A stretch of DNA of 64,000 nt from Lagopus muta (lineage: Eukaryota > Chordata > Aves > Galliformes > Phasianidae). Position 1 is the stretch's first letter, and every line of letters starts with the position of its first letter. A program made the translations under genes and the position numbers. Below the pieces are notes generated by a model. The model did no database searches. It was not told the DNA's origin and was given only the letters and a program-made list of their open reading frames with translations. This document shows positions 46,557 to 57,282 of this stretch, piece after piece. The stretch lies in NCBI RefSeq assembly GCF_023343835.1, contig NC_064449.1, forward strand, positions 1,835,778-1,899,777, given 5' to 3'.

Positions 46557-48603
46557 TCACAGCGCTCCCAGCTCAAGGCTGCGGTACTCCATCCTGCTCT
46601 GTTCACGTTTCTCCTCCTCCCGGGTGACCAGAGCTCCCACCACAGCCTGCAGCTCAGCCTGGAAGGGACACTGCCTCCTCGGGGGTCGTCGGACAGGCCG
46701 TGCTCCCCGCAGCCTCCACGCAGCCAGACCCAACCCCAGCAAACTGCCCACAATGACGGCCACCACCACAATGCTGCCCACCAGGGCCAGCCCAGCCAGC
46801 AGCAGCTTCTTCACCGTGCGGCACGGCGCTGCGGGACGAAGCAGTTAGTGGGGTTGGGGCATGGGGAGCCCAGCTCCCATGCACAGTCAGTCGATTTGGG
46901 GGCATGGGGAGAAGCTCAGGGTCGTTTGCTCACCTTCAAACCACGGCTCCAGCTCCCGCACCAGCAGTGGGCCCGCTGTCTCCCAGTGGAGCATCCCTTC
47001 TCCTGGGAACTCTGTGAGGATGCGCACCCTACAGCTCCACTGTGTCCGCAGCCCTCCCCACCCAGCACAGCCCCCAGGGATGTACCTGGCTGCTCTCCAA
47101 GCCCAATGTCACCAGGGGGACACTGAGTGTCACAGCAATCACACACTGTGTTCCGGGAGGGATCCTCTGCATTTTGCCACCTGGGAGGGAAGGCCAGATC
47201 TGGGGATCTGTGGGTCCCCAGCTTCCACCCCAAGATACACATGGCACCATGCCCGTGGATGGAGATTCCTTTGGGTCTCAACTCCTCCCAGTAGGGTCCT
47301 TTGGTCGAACTCACCTGGCCGTGGTGTCATTGTAGAAGCAGGACATCGGGCTGTGCCTCCTGGCACCCCATGCTGACAGCAGGCAGTGCACGTAGACCTG
47401 CCAAGACAGCAGCCATCCTCACTGCCACCTCTATGGCCTCCCTGGGGCAATGACCACCCCACTGGGAAGCAGGAGCTGCTGGGGACAGGGGCACAATGCC
47501 CACGAGGCGACAACTAGCTGGGGAGACCCAGGTCTCCACCACAACCTCACCTCCTCCTCAGGCTCAGCCTCCAGCACAGGGGCCAGGATGGAGAGCTGGA
47601 GGACAGACATCCCTCTCTGCTGCTGGACGGACACACTGCCCAGCCCTGAGCCATGCAGACACCTGAAGAGACCCAAGGACAAGTTGGGGACATTCTCAGG
47701 CTGACCCCAGCACCTCTTTCCCCACCACTGACCCATGGCTGTTCACCACCATGTAGCTCTTCCTGGGGTGAGCCTGCTGCCCTGATCCCATCCCATAGCA
47801 CTGCTCCACCAAGATCCTGGGGTACACGTCGGGGCTGGCATCCACCCTGGCCTCCAGGTGCAGCACAGCACTGCGGCTGAGCACCAACGGCCTCTTCGTG
47901 GCACCGGGGTCCCCTGGAGGAGAAGGAAAGGAAGGCTCAGGACAGCATCCTGCTGCAGATGGGACACAGAATTTGGCTCAGAGCACCAACCATAGGGGTC
48001 TTTGCCTCCAGCGCTCCCCAGGTTTTGGAGCCCCCACATAAGAGAGCTCTCATCCCCTGCTGGATGGCTGCCAGGCTCCATCTTATGGCCACCCCCCCCC
48101 CCCCCAATTTAGCACTTAACATACAACACAGAGCACTCACCATCCAGCAGCCTTAAGGTAAACTTCACAGGGGGCTCCTCCGAGCAGGGCTGAGCACACA
48201 GCCCACCAGGTGGGGTGGCAACAGCAGGCGCCAGGGCCACAGTTTGTGTCCCCACACCCAGGGAGACCCTCAGAGCGACTGCTGTGTGACCAGAAGATGC
48301 TGGAGCAGCTGGAGCCATGGTGGCCTCTGCAACGAGGTGAGAGATTGACTGGCAGGGCTGGGGATGGGGTGGCTGTGCCAAAGCCATGCTAGGGACATGC
48401 AGCTCCTCAGGTGTCCCTGGAGCTCATGGAGAGGAAATAGCTTGGGGACACATGGAGCTCACAGAGCTCCCCTCCACCAGCAGAACACTGGGAACAAGCA
48501 GCAGGTCACCCACTCCCCACTCCCCACCTCCCCCCTACAACCAGCCCTGCTCACCTGCTGCTCCCAGCACAGCCCCACTCAGCAGCACCCAAAACAGCCT
48601 CAT
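46557..48603 (-). CDS. ZP3-family transmembrane protein with a ZP-C module and no visible ZP-N
   Basis: Eight exons: 48603-48555, 48326-48141, 47913-47733, 47662-47551, 47397-47315, 47180-47086, 47002-46934 and 46828-46557, giving 348 aa. Residues 1-16 form a signal peptide (MRLFWVLLSGAVLGAA). From about residue 70 the chain aligns by eye with the ZP-C half of ZP3: KFTLRLLDG, ILVEQCYG, NSHGCL, VYVHC, then a CDCC motif (residues 217-220) like the CQCC of ZP3. Module cysteines are C117, C140, C181, C196, C217, C219, C220 and C224. N199-D-T is a glycosylation sequon. AGPLLV at about 245-250 resembles the external hydrophobic patch. A transmembrane helix spans about 267-297, with a 50-residue basic, charged tail. 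Only about 55 residues separate signal peptide and ZP-C, too few for a ZP-N domain. No RX(K/R)R furin site is present. Egg-coat function is inference. Confidence 0.85.
48092..48105. repeat. Poly(C) run in an intron of the ZP3-like gene
   Basis: Fourteen consecutive C on the plus strand, 36 bp from the exon 2 donor. On the gene strand it is a G run. Confidence 0.85.
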
Positions 48604-48641
48604 CCTCAGAGAGCAGCAGCACAGCCCCAGCCCTGCAGGCC

Positions 48642-48677
48642 TTTAAGTAGCAGGTGGCTGCAAACTGCCCTCACCTG
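48642..48677 (-). promoter_or_regulatory. TATA-like and paired E-box promoter of the ZP3-like gene
   Basis: On the gene strand a TACTTAAAG element lies about 40 nt before the start codon. Two CAGGTG/CACCTG E-boxes lie just upstream at 48651-48656 and 48672-48677. Zona pellucida genes of other vertebrates are known for a TATA box near the start codon and an E-box bound by FIGLA. The match here is by pattern only. Confidence 0.5.
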
Positions 48678-49384
48678 GAGCTGCTTGGTTTTTGTTTTGG
48701 TTTGCTTTGATTGTTGTTGTGGTTTTTCTTTTTTTTTCTGAAGGGGTGGAGGAGGAAAGGGAAAGGGATTTGCTTGATGTTCTGTGCAGTAAAATTTCAC
48801 ACAGTCCTGATTGCTCCATTTAGTTTTGTTCCCACCACGTGCTTCTGCTCCTGCACTCCTTTTGGTGTCATCACCTTGTTGTGGTGTTAATGGTGCCGCA
48901 TGGTTTGGTCCCACAGTCTGTCCTGGTGCTCCCATGGGTGCTCTTTGTCCCACTGGACAATACAGGTCCCACCATATGGTCTCAGTGCCATGTATGATCT
49001 CAGCCCTACCATCCCACCCTTGTCCCACTCCTCACCACACCAACCTTCCGCCCTGTGGCACCCACACAGCTCCATTAAGCACTCCTGCACTGCAGAAGTG
49101 CAGCTACTGGGACAAGAGGTTCTCCTATGGGCAAGTGGGTTCTAAGTCAGGCCTGGGGACCTGGAGAAGGCCATGAAGATCCATGGAAGCCTCCTTGCAG
49201 CCCCCAAGCGTCCGCTCCCTGCCCATCCCAGCGAGCATTTTTGGGTCTTGCCAATTCAGTGACACCCCACAGCTACATCCAGTCCCCATAGAGAAGAACA
49301 AAGACCAACGGAGACCAGCTGGACCATTGGTGTATTAAAAACTGCCAAATATACAATACAATTATCTTACAAAAGTAGAATTGC
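48678..49384. other. Spacer between the ZP3-like gene and GAL3ST1
   Basis: About 700 bp. It begins with T-rich runs (48690-48740) and otherwise shows no gene, RNA or known repeat. Confidence 0.5.
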
Positions 49385-49410
49385 TTTTTTTTTTTTTTTT
49401 TTTTTTTTTT
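49385..49410. repeat. 26-nt poly(T) run (poly(A) on the GAL3ST1 strand)
   Basis: A pure T run on the plus strand. On the GAL3ST1 strand it is a genomic A tract beginning 9 nt after the AATAAA hexamer. Confidence 0.9.
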
Positions 49411-49419
49411 GGTCATTGT

Positions 49420-49425
49420 TTTATT
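49420..49425 (-). terminator. GAL3ST1: Poly(A) signal AATAAA of GAL3ST1
   Basis: TTTATT on the plus strand is AATAAA on the gene strand, setting a 3' UTR of about 1.07 kb (49411-50497). A genomic A tract follows immediately. Confidence 0.65.
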
Positions 49426-50497
49426 GCTTGCCTTCACAAACAGCAGAACATGAACGCACAGCAGGTAGCAGAGCTGGGCTCCCCGCCGCTGCCCCAGGCA
49501 GGTGACAACCTGCTGTCACCCCTGCAGCCACACGGTGCCACGGCCTGGGCCACTCTTGGCTTTGCCCCATGCCATTGTCATCCAGCCCAGCCTGAACACC
49601 CGAGGGCTCCCTGTGCTCCCCATTGGGGCTGTCCCCACCACCAGCTCTGCCCAGTCTGTCGCCACGCTGCACCCAGTCTGCTCCTGCCTTGTCCCTGTGT
49701 GTCACTCACCCCAGGCGCTGGCACTGTGGGCTCCATGCCTGCTCCCCACACCAGTTCTCACCAGACCTCGTGGTCCTACCAGAGTGTCCCCAGGAGGGAT
49801 CAGCACCACGAGGTCTTCTAACTGGGAAAACAGCATGCTCGGGGGACCTGCTGCCACGGGGTGCTGCGGGAACACGCTGGGGACCACTGCTGGCACAGGC
49901 TTTGGGGTGGTTTTGATGCTCTCCAAACTCAAGCATGGACAATGCTTAGAAACCTGACGGGGCTCACTGGGGGACCAACAGCCACAGGTTCACTGAGGAC
50001 CCATGGGCTGGGGAAGCCCAAGCAGCATGGTTGGTATGATGGGCTCGGACAGGGAGCCCAAAGTCTGGGATGGAAGGATAGGGAGTGGTGAAAGCAGCCC
50101 TTTGGGTGTGAGTCAGTGTGAGCTCCAAAACCACTGCAGGTCCCTGGCCCCATGCTCCATGGGTCCCACTGCTGTCTGACCCGCTGTGCACTTCCAGAGA
50201 TGTGGTGGTGGATGTCCATCACTGCAACAGGGACACTGGGGCCCTGCCCTTCACGTACCATCTCTGGCATTTCCACATGGAAAGAAGAAGTGGATCCTGT
50301 TGGGAAAAACCTCAAACCCCCAAGCAACCCATACAGCCTGCGTCCTCCAAACTGGGTCCCCACGTCACCTCCGCCACTCTTGGGTGCCCGGGGGTTGGCT
50401 GGGGACCCACCATGGTGTCCTGCTCGTGTCTAAACCAAAGACACACGAAGGAAGGAAGACGTGAGCCGCCAGCTCTCCTGCAGGGCACCTGCTGCTC

Positions 50498-52304
50498 CTA
50501 CCACTTGAGGAAGTCCCGCACGCGGCTCCACAGCTTGGTGATCCACAGGTTGACCCCGAGGTCCGTCAGGTACTGGATCTCAGGCGTCAGCATCTTGCGG
50601 CACAGCTTCTGGTGCTTCTTGTTGATCTTCTTCTTCAAGTTGTAGCCCAGGATGGATTTCTCCCCCAGCGGCTGCCAGGGCTGCATGGACGACTCCTGGA
50701 TGGCGCTGGCGTCCACAGCGTGCCCCCCGTCAATGCAGATGCTCTTCATCTTCTCATTCTCCCGCTGCAGCTCAGCCACGTCTTTGGCCATCCGCTCCCT
50801 CCCATAGGCCTCCACTTTCCGCCAAAAGGTGGCATTGAAATATCGGTAGAGCTTGGCATCAATGAGGTTCCAAGCAGTCGCCTTGTCGTAGAGCTCAGGC
50901 GTCAGCCGGGACACGGTGGAACCCTTGCGAGCGTTGAGCTTGAAGTAGAGGATATCCTCCAGCTGCCAGCACAGCAGCTCCTTCAGCAGCACCAGGGACT
51001 CGTCGAAGTACTCCAGCAGCATGACCAGGTGGAAGCGCTGCTCTATCTCCCGGATGCGCTGCTCCACCAGCGGGCTGTCGGCGTTCATGTTGTTGTCGTA
51101 GCCCAGATCGAAGAAGAGGAGGTTTTGGAGGTAGTGAGCGTTGAACCCGTTCGGGTCGTAGTAATGCCAGGGGTCCCGCAAGAACTCGGCCAGCTTGTCC
51201 TCCCCCGGCAGCTTCCAGGTGAGGGGGATGATGCGCCCGAAGTAGTGGAAGGAGGACTCGAAGAGGTAGGCAGGGTCCCTCAGCACCGTCACAAAGGTGG
51301 TGTCCGCCGGCAGGAGCTTGCGCACCTCCTCGTAGTGGAAGCGCATGTGGTTGCAGATGATGTTGAAGCACATTCCGGGCCGGTAGTGCTGCACCTGGCT
51401 CCGCTCGAAGAAGGAAGGGTAGTAGAAGTCATTGCGGCCGTTGGGGAAGGCGAATTTGAGGCGGTGCTTCTCCCCGAAGCGGAAGAGGATGTTGAGGATG
51501 GTGCTGCTGGCTGTCTTGTGAGTTTTCATGAACATGATGTCCAGCTTGGGCCGGCAGCTGGCTCCCGAAGCGCCGAGCGTGCTGTTGGCTGTCACTGGCC
51601 CCTTGGCTTGCAGCTGGGAGGAAGAGCAGGAGGCGACGGGGATCCTGGTGGGGAGGAGAGAGAGGGCAGCGGTGAGCAGAGACATAACGGCATGGTATGG
51701 CTGTCAGAGGAGGCAGCAGAACAAACAAGCCCCGTGCTACGTGAGATGCACAGAGCTGGTAATGGATGCTCCAGGATTGAGTGACTTCGGGCAGCTCCAT
51801 GAAGCTGCAGAGCTGATCCTCGCTAACGCCGTTGTATTGCAGTGCAGGAGAACAGGAGAAAGAAGCTTACAGAATGCCCACACACAGAGCTGTTTTATAA
51901 ATGGGATAAAGTTAATGTCCTCCATAGACACGCTGCTCCCATTCCTGGGGAAACAGCCGTCACTTGAGCCCTGCTGAGTGCTGGGTTTGGAGGGGATGGG
52001 TAGCAAAGAGCATGGCACCCAACTGTACCCATTGTACACCCCAAGGCGAGCACCCCCAGCCTCCCCAGGAACCTTCCCATCACACAGACAGCACCAGGTG
52101 TGTCATGTGAGGACAGTGACATCCCAGGGCAAAGCCACCAGGGTCAGCCTGGGTGACACGGGGTCCCCACACTCACTCTGTCATGCTGACTTGCAGCGGG
52201 GGCACGGCGTAGGAGTAGAGCAGCAGCATGAAGCTGGTCAGGAGGGTCCCCAGGATGAGCCCCTTGCACATGGACCTCCAGGGCTTCCCATGTGGATGCA
52301 GCAT
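50498..52304 (-). CDS. GAL3ST1: GAL3ST1, galactosylceramide sulfotransferase
   Basis: Two coding exons, 52304-52177 and 51644-50498, give 424 aa (human 423). It is a type II Golgi membrane enzyme. Residues 15-34 form the signal anchor (GLILGTLLTSFMLLLYSYAV). The 5'-phosphosulfate-binding loop of the PAPS site is KTHKTASSTILN at about 83-94, and the 3'-phosphate motif is LRDPAYLFESSFHYF at about 164-178. The N63-S-T sequon and the FNAT sequon near residue 315 match the two glycosylation sites of the mammalian enzyme. FKLNAR, ICIDGGHAVDA and MLTPEIQYL are conserved. Family knowledge: it transfers sulfate from PAPS to the 3-OH of galactose on galactosylceramide, making sulfatide of myelin, kidney and testis lipids. 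The start ATG gives the conserved MLxPxxKPW opening. Non-coding 5' exons probably lie upstream but could not be placed. Confidence 0.96.
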
Positions 52305-52729
52305 TGTGGTCACCTGCAAGGGGCAGAGGAGATACAGCTGTCAGCAATGCAGGCGGTAAGGGATGGGGAGCGTGGGGAGCAAAGCTTATGGGAGACAAAT
52401 AATGAGAAACAAAGCATGAGGAGCATCACAGGAGGCTTTTAGGGGCTAGGAAGTGGAGAACCAGTGCCAGGCTCATCCTTGGCCAAGAGGGATTTGCAGC
52501 CAAGGTGCCGCAGCTCTGCCTGTGCTGCACTCTTCCCTGTGCTGCAAAAACCAAAAGCAATTCCCTTTGCAAAGGCAAAACCTGGAAAGTTGAGGTGGGA
52601 GGAACAGGAGACTGCTCTGCTCCAATGCCAGCAAACATTGGGGATGGAGACAACTTGGCACTGAGCACTGGAGGTCCTGATCCGTGCTTCTGGGCTGCAT
52701 GAGAGCTGGGGCTGGCGTGGACCTGCCTG

Positions 52730-52732
<3 letters not shown>

Positions 52733-52780
<48 letters not shown>
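52733..52780. repeat. (CA)24 microsatellite
   Basis: An uninterrupted CA dinucleotide run upstream of the first coding exon of GAL3ST1, followed by about 200 bp of looser CA/CG-rich sequence. Confidence 0.95.
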
Positions 52781-52781
<1 letters not shown>

Positions 52782-53049
52782 CCATACACACTCGTGCAGG
52801 CACGCACAGGGGCACACACACACCCCCTGCGTGTGCACATCTCTGCCTGTTACACGTGCAGACATTGCACACCTCTCATGCACTCCTGCCTGCACGCCAG
52901 GCCACACACAGCTGTGTGTGCACGCAGACACGGAGCTCACACGCACACAAGGACGCGGCTGTAGGTGCACGCACACCTCCAGGCAAGGGCACAGACACCC
53001 GCAGCACTGCCGACAAGGACACATTTGCATGCATATCCCCCCCTCCCCC

Positions 53050-54700
53050 TCTCCCCCCAGCACCGCGCACCGCGGCTGGGCTGCCCAGGTGCCGCATTGC
53101 AGCAGGGCTTTGCTCCCAGCAGGACGCGCAGAGGCGTCCATAGGGACAGCGGCCGAGCCGCCCTACCCGCCTTCCATACGGCCTCCATCCGTCCTTCGCA
53201 CCCTTGGGCCGCCCTCCGGATAACGCGACGCAAACACCCGCTGCGGTTCCTGCAGGCTGGCACGTACAGCGACCAGCAAAGACCTCCAGGGGGTTTTTAA
53301 AGAGAAAAACTACGCGGAAACGCTACCGGCCCCCGGGCGTCGTTTCGCCCCGCTGTGCACGAAGCCTCCCCGCAGCGCTTGGCTCCGTCCTCCGCCTGCA
53401 TCTCTCCTGCCCCGTCCCGGCGGAGGGCAGCGAGCCACGCCGCAGCTGAGATTTCCATCTCGATGAATAATGGATGGAAAGCGTAACCAGACGCCGGGCA
53501 CGGCTCGCCCTCACCGACCTCTTCCGAGCCGAGTGCTGCTCCCTGGGCTTTCCGAGCGGCAGGAATGATGGCGAGGGCACGGCCGAGCCTCCCGCAGCAT
53601 CCCCATGGCTGCCGGCACCCGGCCCCGCTGGCAGGGATGCCGAGGGGATGCTGAGCTCCACCCGGGCCGCCTCTGGCGGGGTGTTCCTTGCAAACAGTTC
53701 CCAGCCCAGTTACTCTATTGACTTTGCCTTAAATGAGTGGCTTAATTATTAATAGCTCGGCAGGAGAAATGCAGAAGTGGAGGCTTTGTGCTGGGGCTCC
53801 CGTCGCAGCGGAGCGGCTGCTGGCGCCGGCTCTCATCCGTTGGGTGGAAAGTCCCACCGCAGCCGGCAGCCGCAGTGCGAAGTCGCGGCCGTGCCAGCCA
53901 TGGCCCCCGGCACATCCACGTCCCAGCCCCGGCCCCGCATGCCCACGGGTCCGATGCTCCCCGCAGCAGCCATCCCCCTGATTTTCCCTTATGGGCACCG
54001 ACCCCTTCGCGAGCTGAATTTTAGGGAACCGCACACAAGGCACCACCGCCTCCAGCCCCCGGCGGCTCTGGCTCAGGCTCTCCTCACCCTATGCCCATCA
54101 CTGGCACGCTCCTCCCATCCCCCACGCCTTGGCATCTCATGCCACGGTCGCCGGCGCCCACCCTCCCCTCACCTCCCGCGACCCCCCCCTTGTCAGGCCC
54201 CGCGTCCTCAGCCCCCATCACCTCTTCCTTTGCTCCAGCTGCTCCCTGCAGTCCGTCCTTCTCCTCTCCTGGGCTGGCCGGGGCGTGGGGCAGTGCTGCT
54301 CCGACATGGAACAGGCTCTCCCCAAGCAGCCTGCGGCAGCTGCCTCGACCCTACGCCATCCCCTAAACGGCAGCTCCAGCTCACCCGACCCGGTGGGGAT
54401 GGAGAAGCCGAATAAGAAGGATCTCCCTCCCCAGAGCTGCCGGTTCGAGGCGTGGAGCGAGGCTCCCGCTGCCACCCCGAGCGCCGTCTCTCCTCCGTCT
54501 CTCCACCCACCGCCGGAGCACAGAGGGCTCATTCACCCCGCTGCCACCCCGCGCGCACAACAACGGGGCCGTTTGTCTCCATCTGCGCCACCGCCATCAA
54601 CGGGGACATTGTGGCCGAGTGCCCCGGCTGGCTGCAGCCAGAGCTGACCCTGCCCAGGCCCGGCCTGGTGCTGCCAACCCGGCACCCCCGATTATGGGGT
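53050..54700. promoter_or_regulatory. CpG-rich block upstream of GAL3ST1, probable promoter area
   Basis: About 1.6 kb of CG-dense sequence 0.8-2.4 kb upstream of the GAL3ST1 start codon, with an AT-rich notch near 53700-53760 (TTAATTATTAATAG). No other gene in the window claims it. A GAL3ST1 promoter and 5' UTR exon are the simplest reading (inference). Its longer open frames are Pro/Arg/Ala-rich products of base composition with no family resemblance. Confidence 0.45.
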
Positions 54701-57182
54701 CGGGATGAGGGGGGAAGTGGGGTTCCTGGGGTTGGTGGGGCTGGGGGATGCTGGAGCACCTTGCTCTGTAAGCATCAAGGAGAGGTCGAACACAGCGAGT
54801 GCTGGCAGTACTCACTCAGTGACTCTTGCAGCTTTTTGGCCCCCAGCACGTAGGGATGGTGGCTGTTTCTTCTCAGGGGCATCTCCTCCCTATGCAGCTC
54901 CATGGGAAGAGCTCTTCCGTATGGGAGTGGCTCCAGCCTGGGTGTTCTCTCCACTGGAGCTGCCTGCCCTCCCCTTCCCCTTGTTGCCTGGCATCTCTCG
55001 CTGGCATTTATGGCCCCACAATAGCAATGCCCATGCTCTCTGCTCTCCAGTACATCACTTGCCACGGGACAGGGAAGGCAAGTGCTCAGATGGGCACCCA
55101 GAAGGGCACCCGGAAGGGCACCCCAGGGGAGTCAGGATCTCTCCTGCTTTCTGGGGTGTTCTCTGTTTGGTGGGAGCCAGCCTCCCTTTGCCATCAGTGC
55201 ATGGCAGGTCAGAGGCCACACACCCCACGGCTCCTGTGTTCCATGGCAATGTCAGCAGAGCTGTGAGGAAGCTGGTGAGCAGTGTTTCCGTCCCACATCA
55301 CCCCACCAGCAGCCACAGAAGGGATCATTGTGCGCCGGATGCAGCCCTGGCTCCTTCCCACCAGCCGGGGCTCTGCATCCCTCACGCCAACTGAGTGCAG
55401 ACAATGCAAAGCTGCTGCCCCATCACAGCCATTGCATTGAGCCCAGCAACAAGAAAAGCAAGAATGGTTTTCATCGCAGCAAGAAGAGGAGTGGAGAACC
55501 ATCCCCTGCTCCCAGGTGTGATGGAGGCACTGGCTGTGGAGCATGCAGGTCCCTGCTCTCCTGGGACACAGCTCATGGTGTCCCCAGCTGCTATGTCACA
55601 GGCTGAGGGAATCTGTGTATGCAACCTCAGGATCTTCAAAATAAAAGCCTGAGCCTGTGCCAGCCATCCTGGCCTCCATAGCCAGAGGAGAGAAATGAGT
55701 GCATCCACAGGTGGATTGAGATGGCACACTACGGCTGGGGAACAAGTGTCCCCTAAAAACCCCATGAGATGGCACAGCCCTCTTTGGGGCACAGTAGAAG
55801 AGCACGTCTTGGGGAGGCCTGGGTGGGGACAGGACCAAGTTCCTCCCTTGATGAGTTGGTTCAGGGCACCGAGCAGCCCAGAGAGGTTCCTTTGACTTCC
55901 ACCTGGCTGCCCCACACAGCAAAACTTCCTCTGGGGAAAGCAGGGTCCGTGCCAGGTTGGTGGCAGCACCCAGCTCCAGCCTGATGCATTCCCCACTGCG
56001 CCCAGCCCCGACTGGATTAGTGCCAGTGATTTATCACCCATCTCTCCACCTGAGGCACATCTGTCACAGCAGATGCTCTACGTGAAGCACACATGGCACT
56101 GGATTAAATCATGCACCTGTTTCCGGCTGTGTTGCCTTTCCATCCCTGTCCCCAGTGCTTCCTATCATGGATGGGTCCCAGTGCCATCTGGCAGCTTTCT
56201 GAGCCAGATCTCAGCCAGGAGAAAGAGCCCTGGCCCTTCTCATGTCCCACTCCTCTTCTGAAGCTCTCTGCTCTCCCTTCTTCCTACTGGGAGGATTTTC
56301 ACCCAGAGGAACACAGCACCCAATAGCCGTGGATGGGACGTGGCAGTGCTGCTCACTCCCATCCGCATGGCGATGCTCACAGCTGTGGGACACAACCAAA
56401 GCAATCCGTGTGTGTGATATCAGCTCTCACAGCACTCTTTTAGGAATTCTCTTTTAGGAATGACACTGAATCCACCCCAAACCCAATGCAGTATAGCAGT
56501 GGGGAGGGAAGAGGCCCTGTGTGTGCACTCACCTTGCCGTGGATTGCAGCTCCAGGATGGCACTGCCACTGCCTCAGGGTGCTCTCATCACTGCTCCCCA
56601 TCCACCACCAACTGCTGGGGAAGCACCTGCTGGAACAGGGAACAGAGAGGGCTCGACTCAAACACGGATGGACAAATATGGGGAAACACAGCTTTACGGC
56701 CCATCTGGGACTGGGGAGTGCTGCCAGTGATGGTGAAGAAGGAGGAGGTGGCAGCTTGCTGGGCACACAACCAGGCCGTGGTCTCTTCTGTCCCCACAGC
56801 AGCCCCATGTCACCGCATTCTGTAACAAGGTGTGCTGCAAAGGCCCCAGGAGGCAGCACAGCCAAACATCAGCCCCTGACAGAACACAGCCTCCGCTCCC
56901 CAGACCCTCCATAACCCTCACAGGCACCCGGCTCTGATCTCCATAATGGGCCAGGAAGCACAGAACACAGATGTCATAGGGGAACACGTGCTCCTCTGCC
57001 TCCCTCCCCAGGCCTCGGCACCACACAGCAGCGCAGGGCTGTCCCCCCCCCGCCTGGCGGCACACGGGAGGCACCTTGCAAGGCCTCGGGATGGCAGCTG
57101 TGCTGGGTGCGGGGTCACAGGGCAGCCTGGGCCAGGGAGGTGCTGCAGAGGGGGACTGAGTGAGCCCAGGTGTTGTTGGGTG
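54701..57182. other. Non-coding spacer upstream of GAL3ST1
   Basis: About 2.5 kb with no recognisable gene. Small features are three tandem copies of a 12-mer (GGGCACCCAGAA type, 55092-55123) and a short TTTTAGGAAT duplication near 56440-56460. Confidence 0.5.
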
Positions 57183-57282
57183 GGGGGAGAATGGGAGGGA
57201 GAAGGGGAGAGAAGGAGAGGGGAGAGGTGAATAGGGGAAGGAGAGGAGGGAGGAGAAAAAGAAGAAGGAAAGGAGAAAAAGG
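57183..57282 (+). repeat. GA-rich purine tract beside a CR1 3' end
   Basis: About 100 bp of nearly pure G/A on the plus strand (GGGAGAA, GGAGAGG, AGAAGAAGG types), ending exactly where the CR1 tail begins. Confidence 0.75.

Noticed and set aside
50612-51784. 390-codon open frame on the plus strand
   Set aside because: It lies wholly antisense to the main GAL3ST1 exon, whose translation is unmistakable. GC-rich coding sequence commonly leaves an open complementary frame, and the product resembles no family.
53777-54415. 212-codon open frame in the CpG block upstream of GAL3ST1
   Set aside because: Low-complexity Pro/Ala/Arg composition with no domain, no splice context and no family resemblance.
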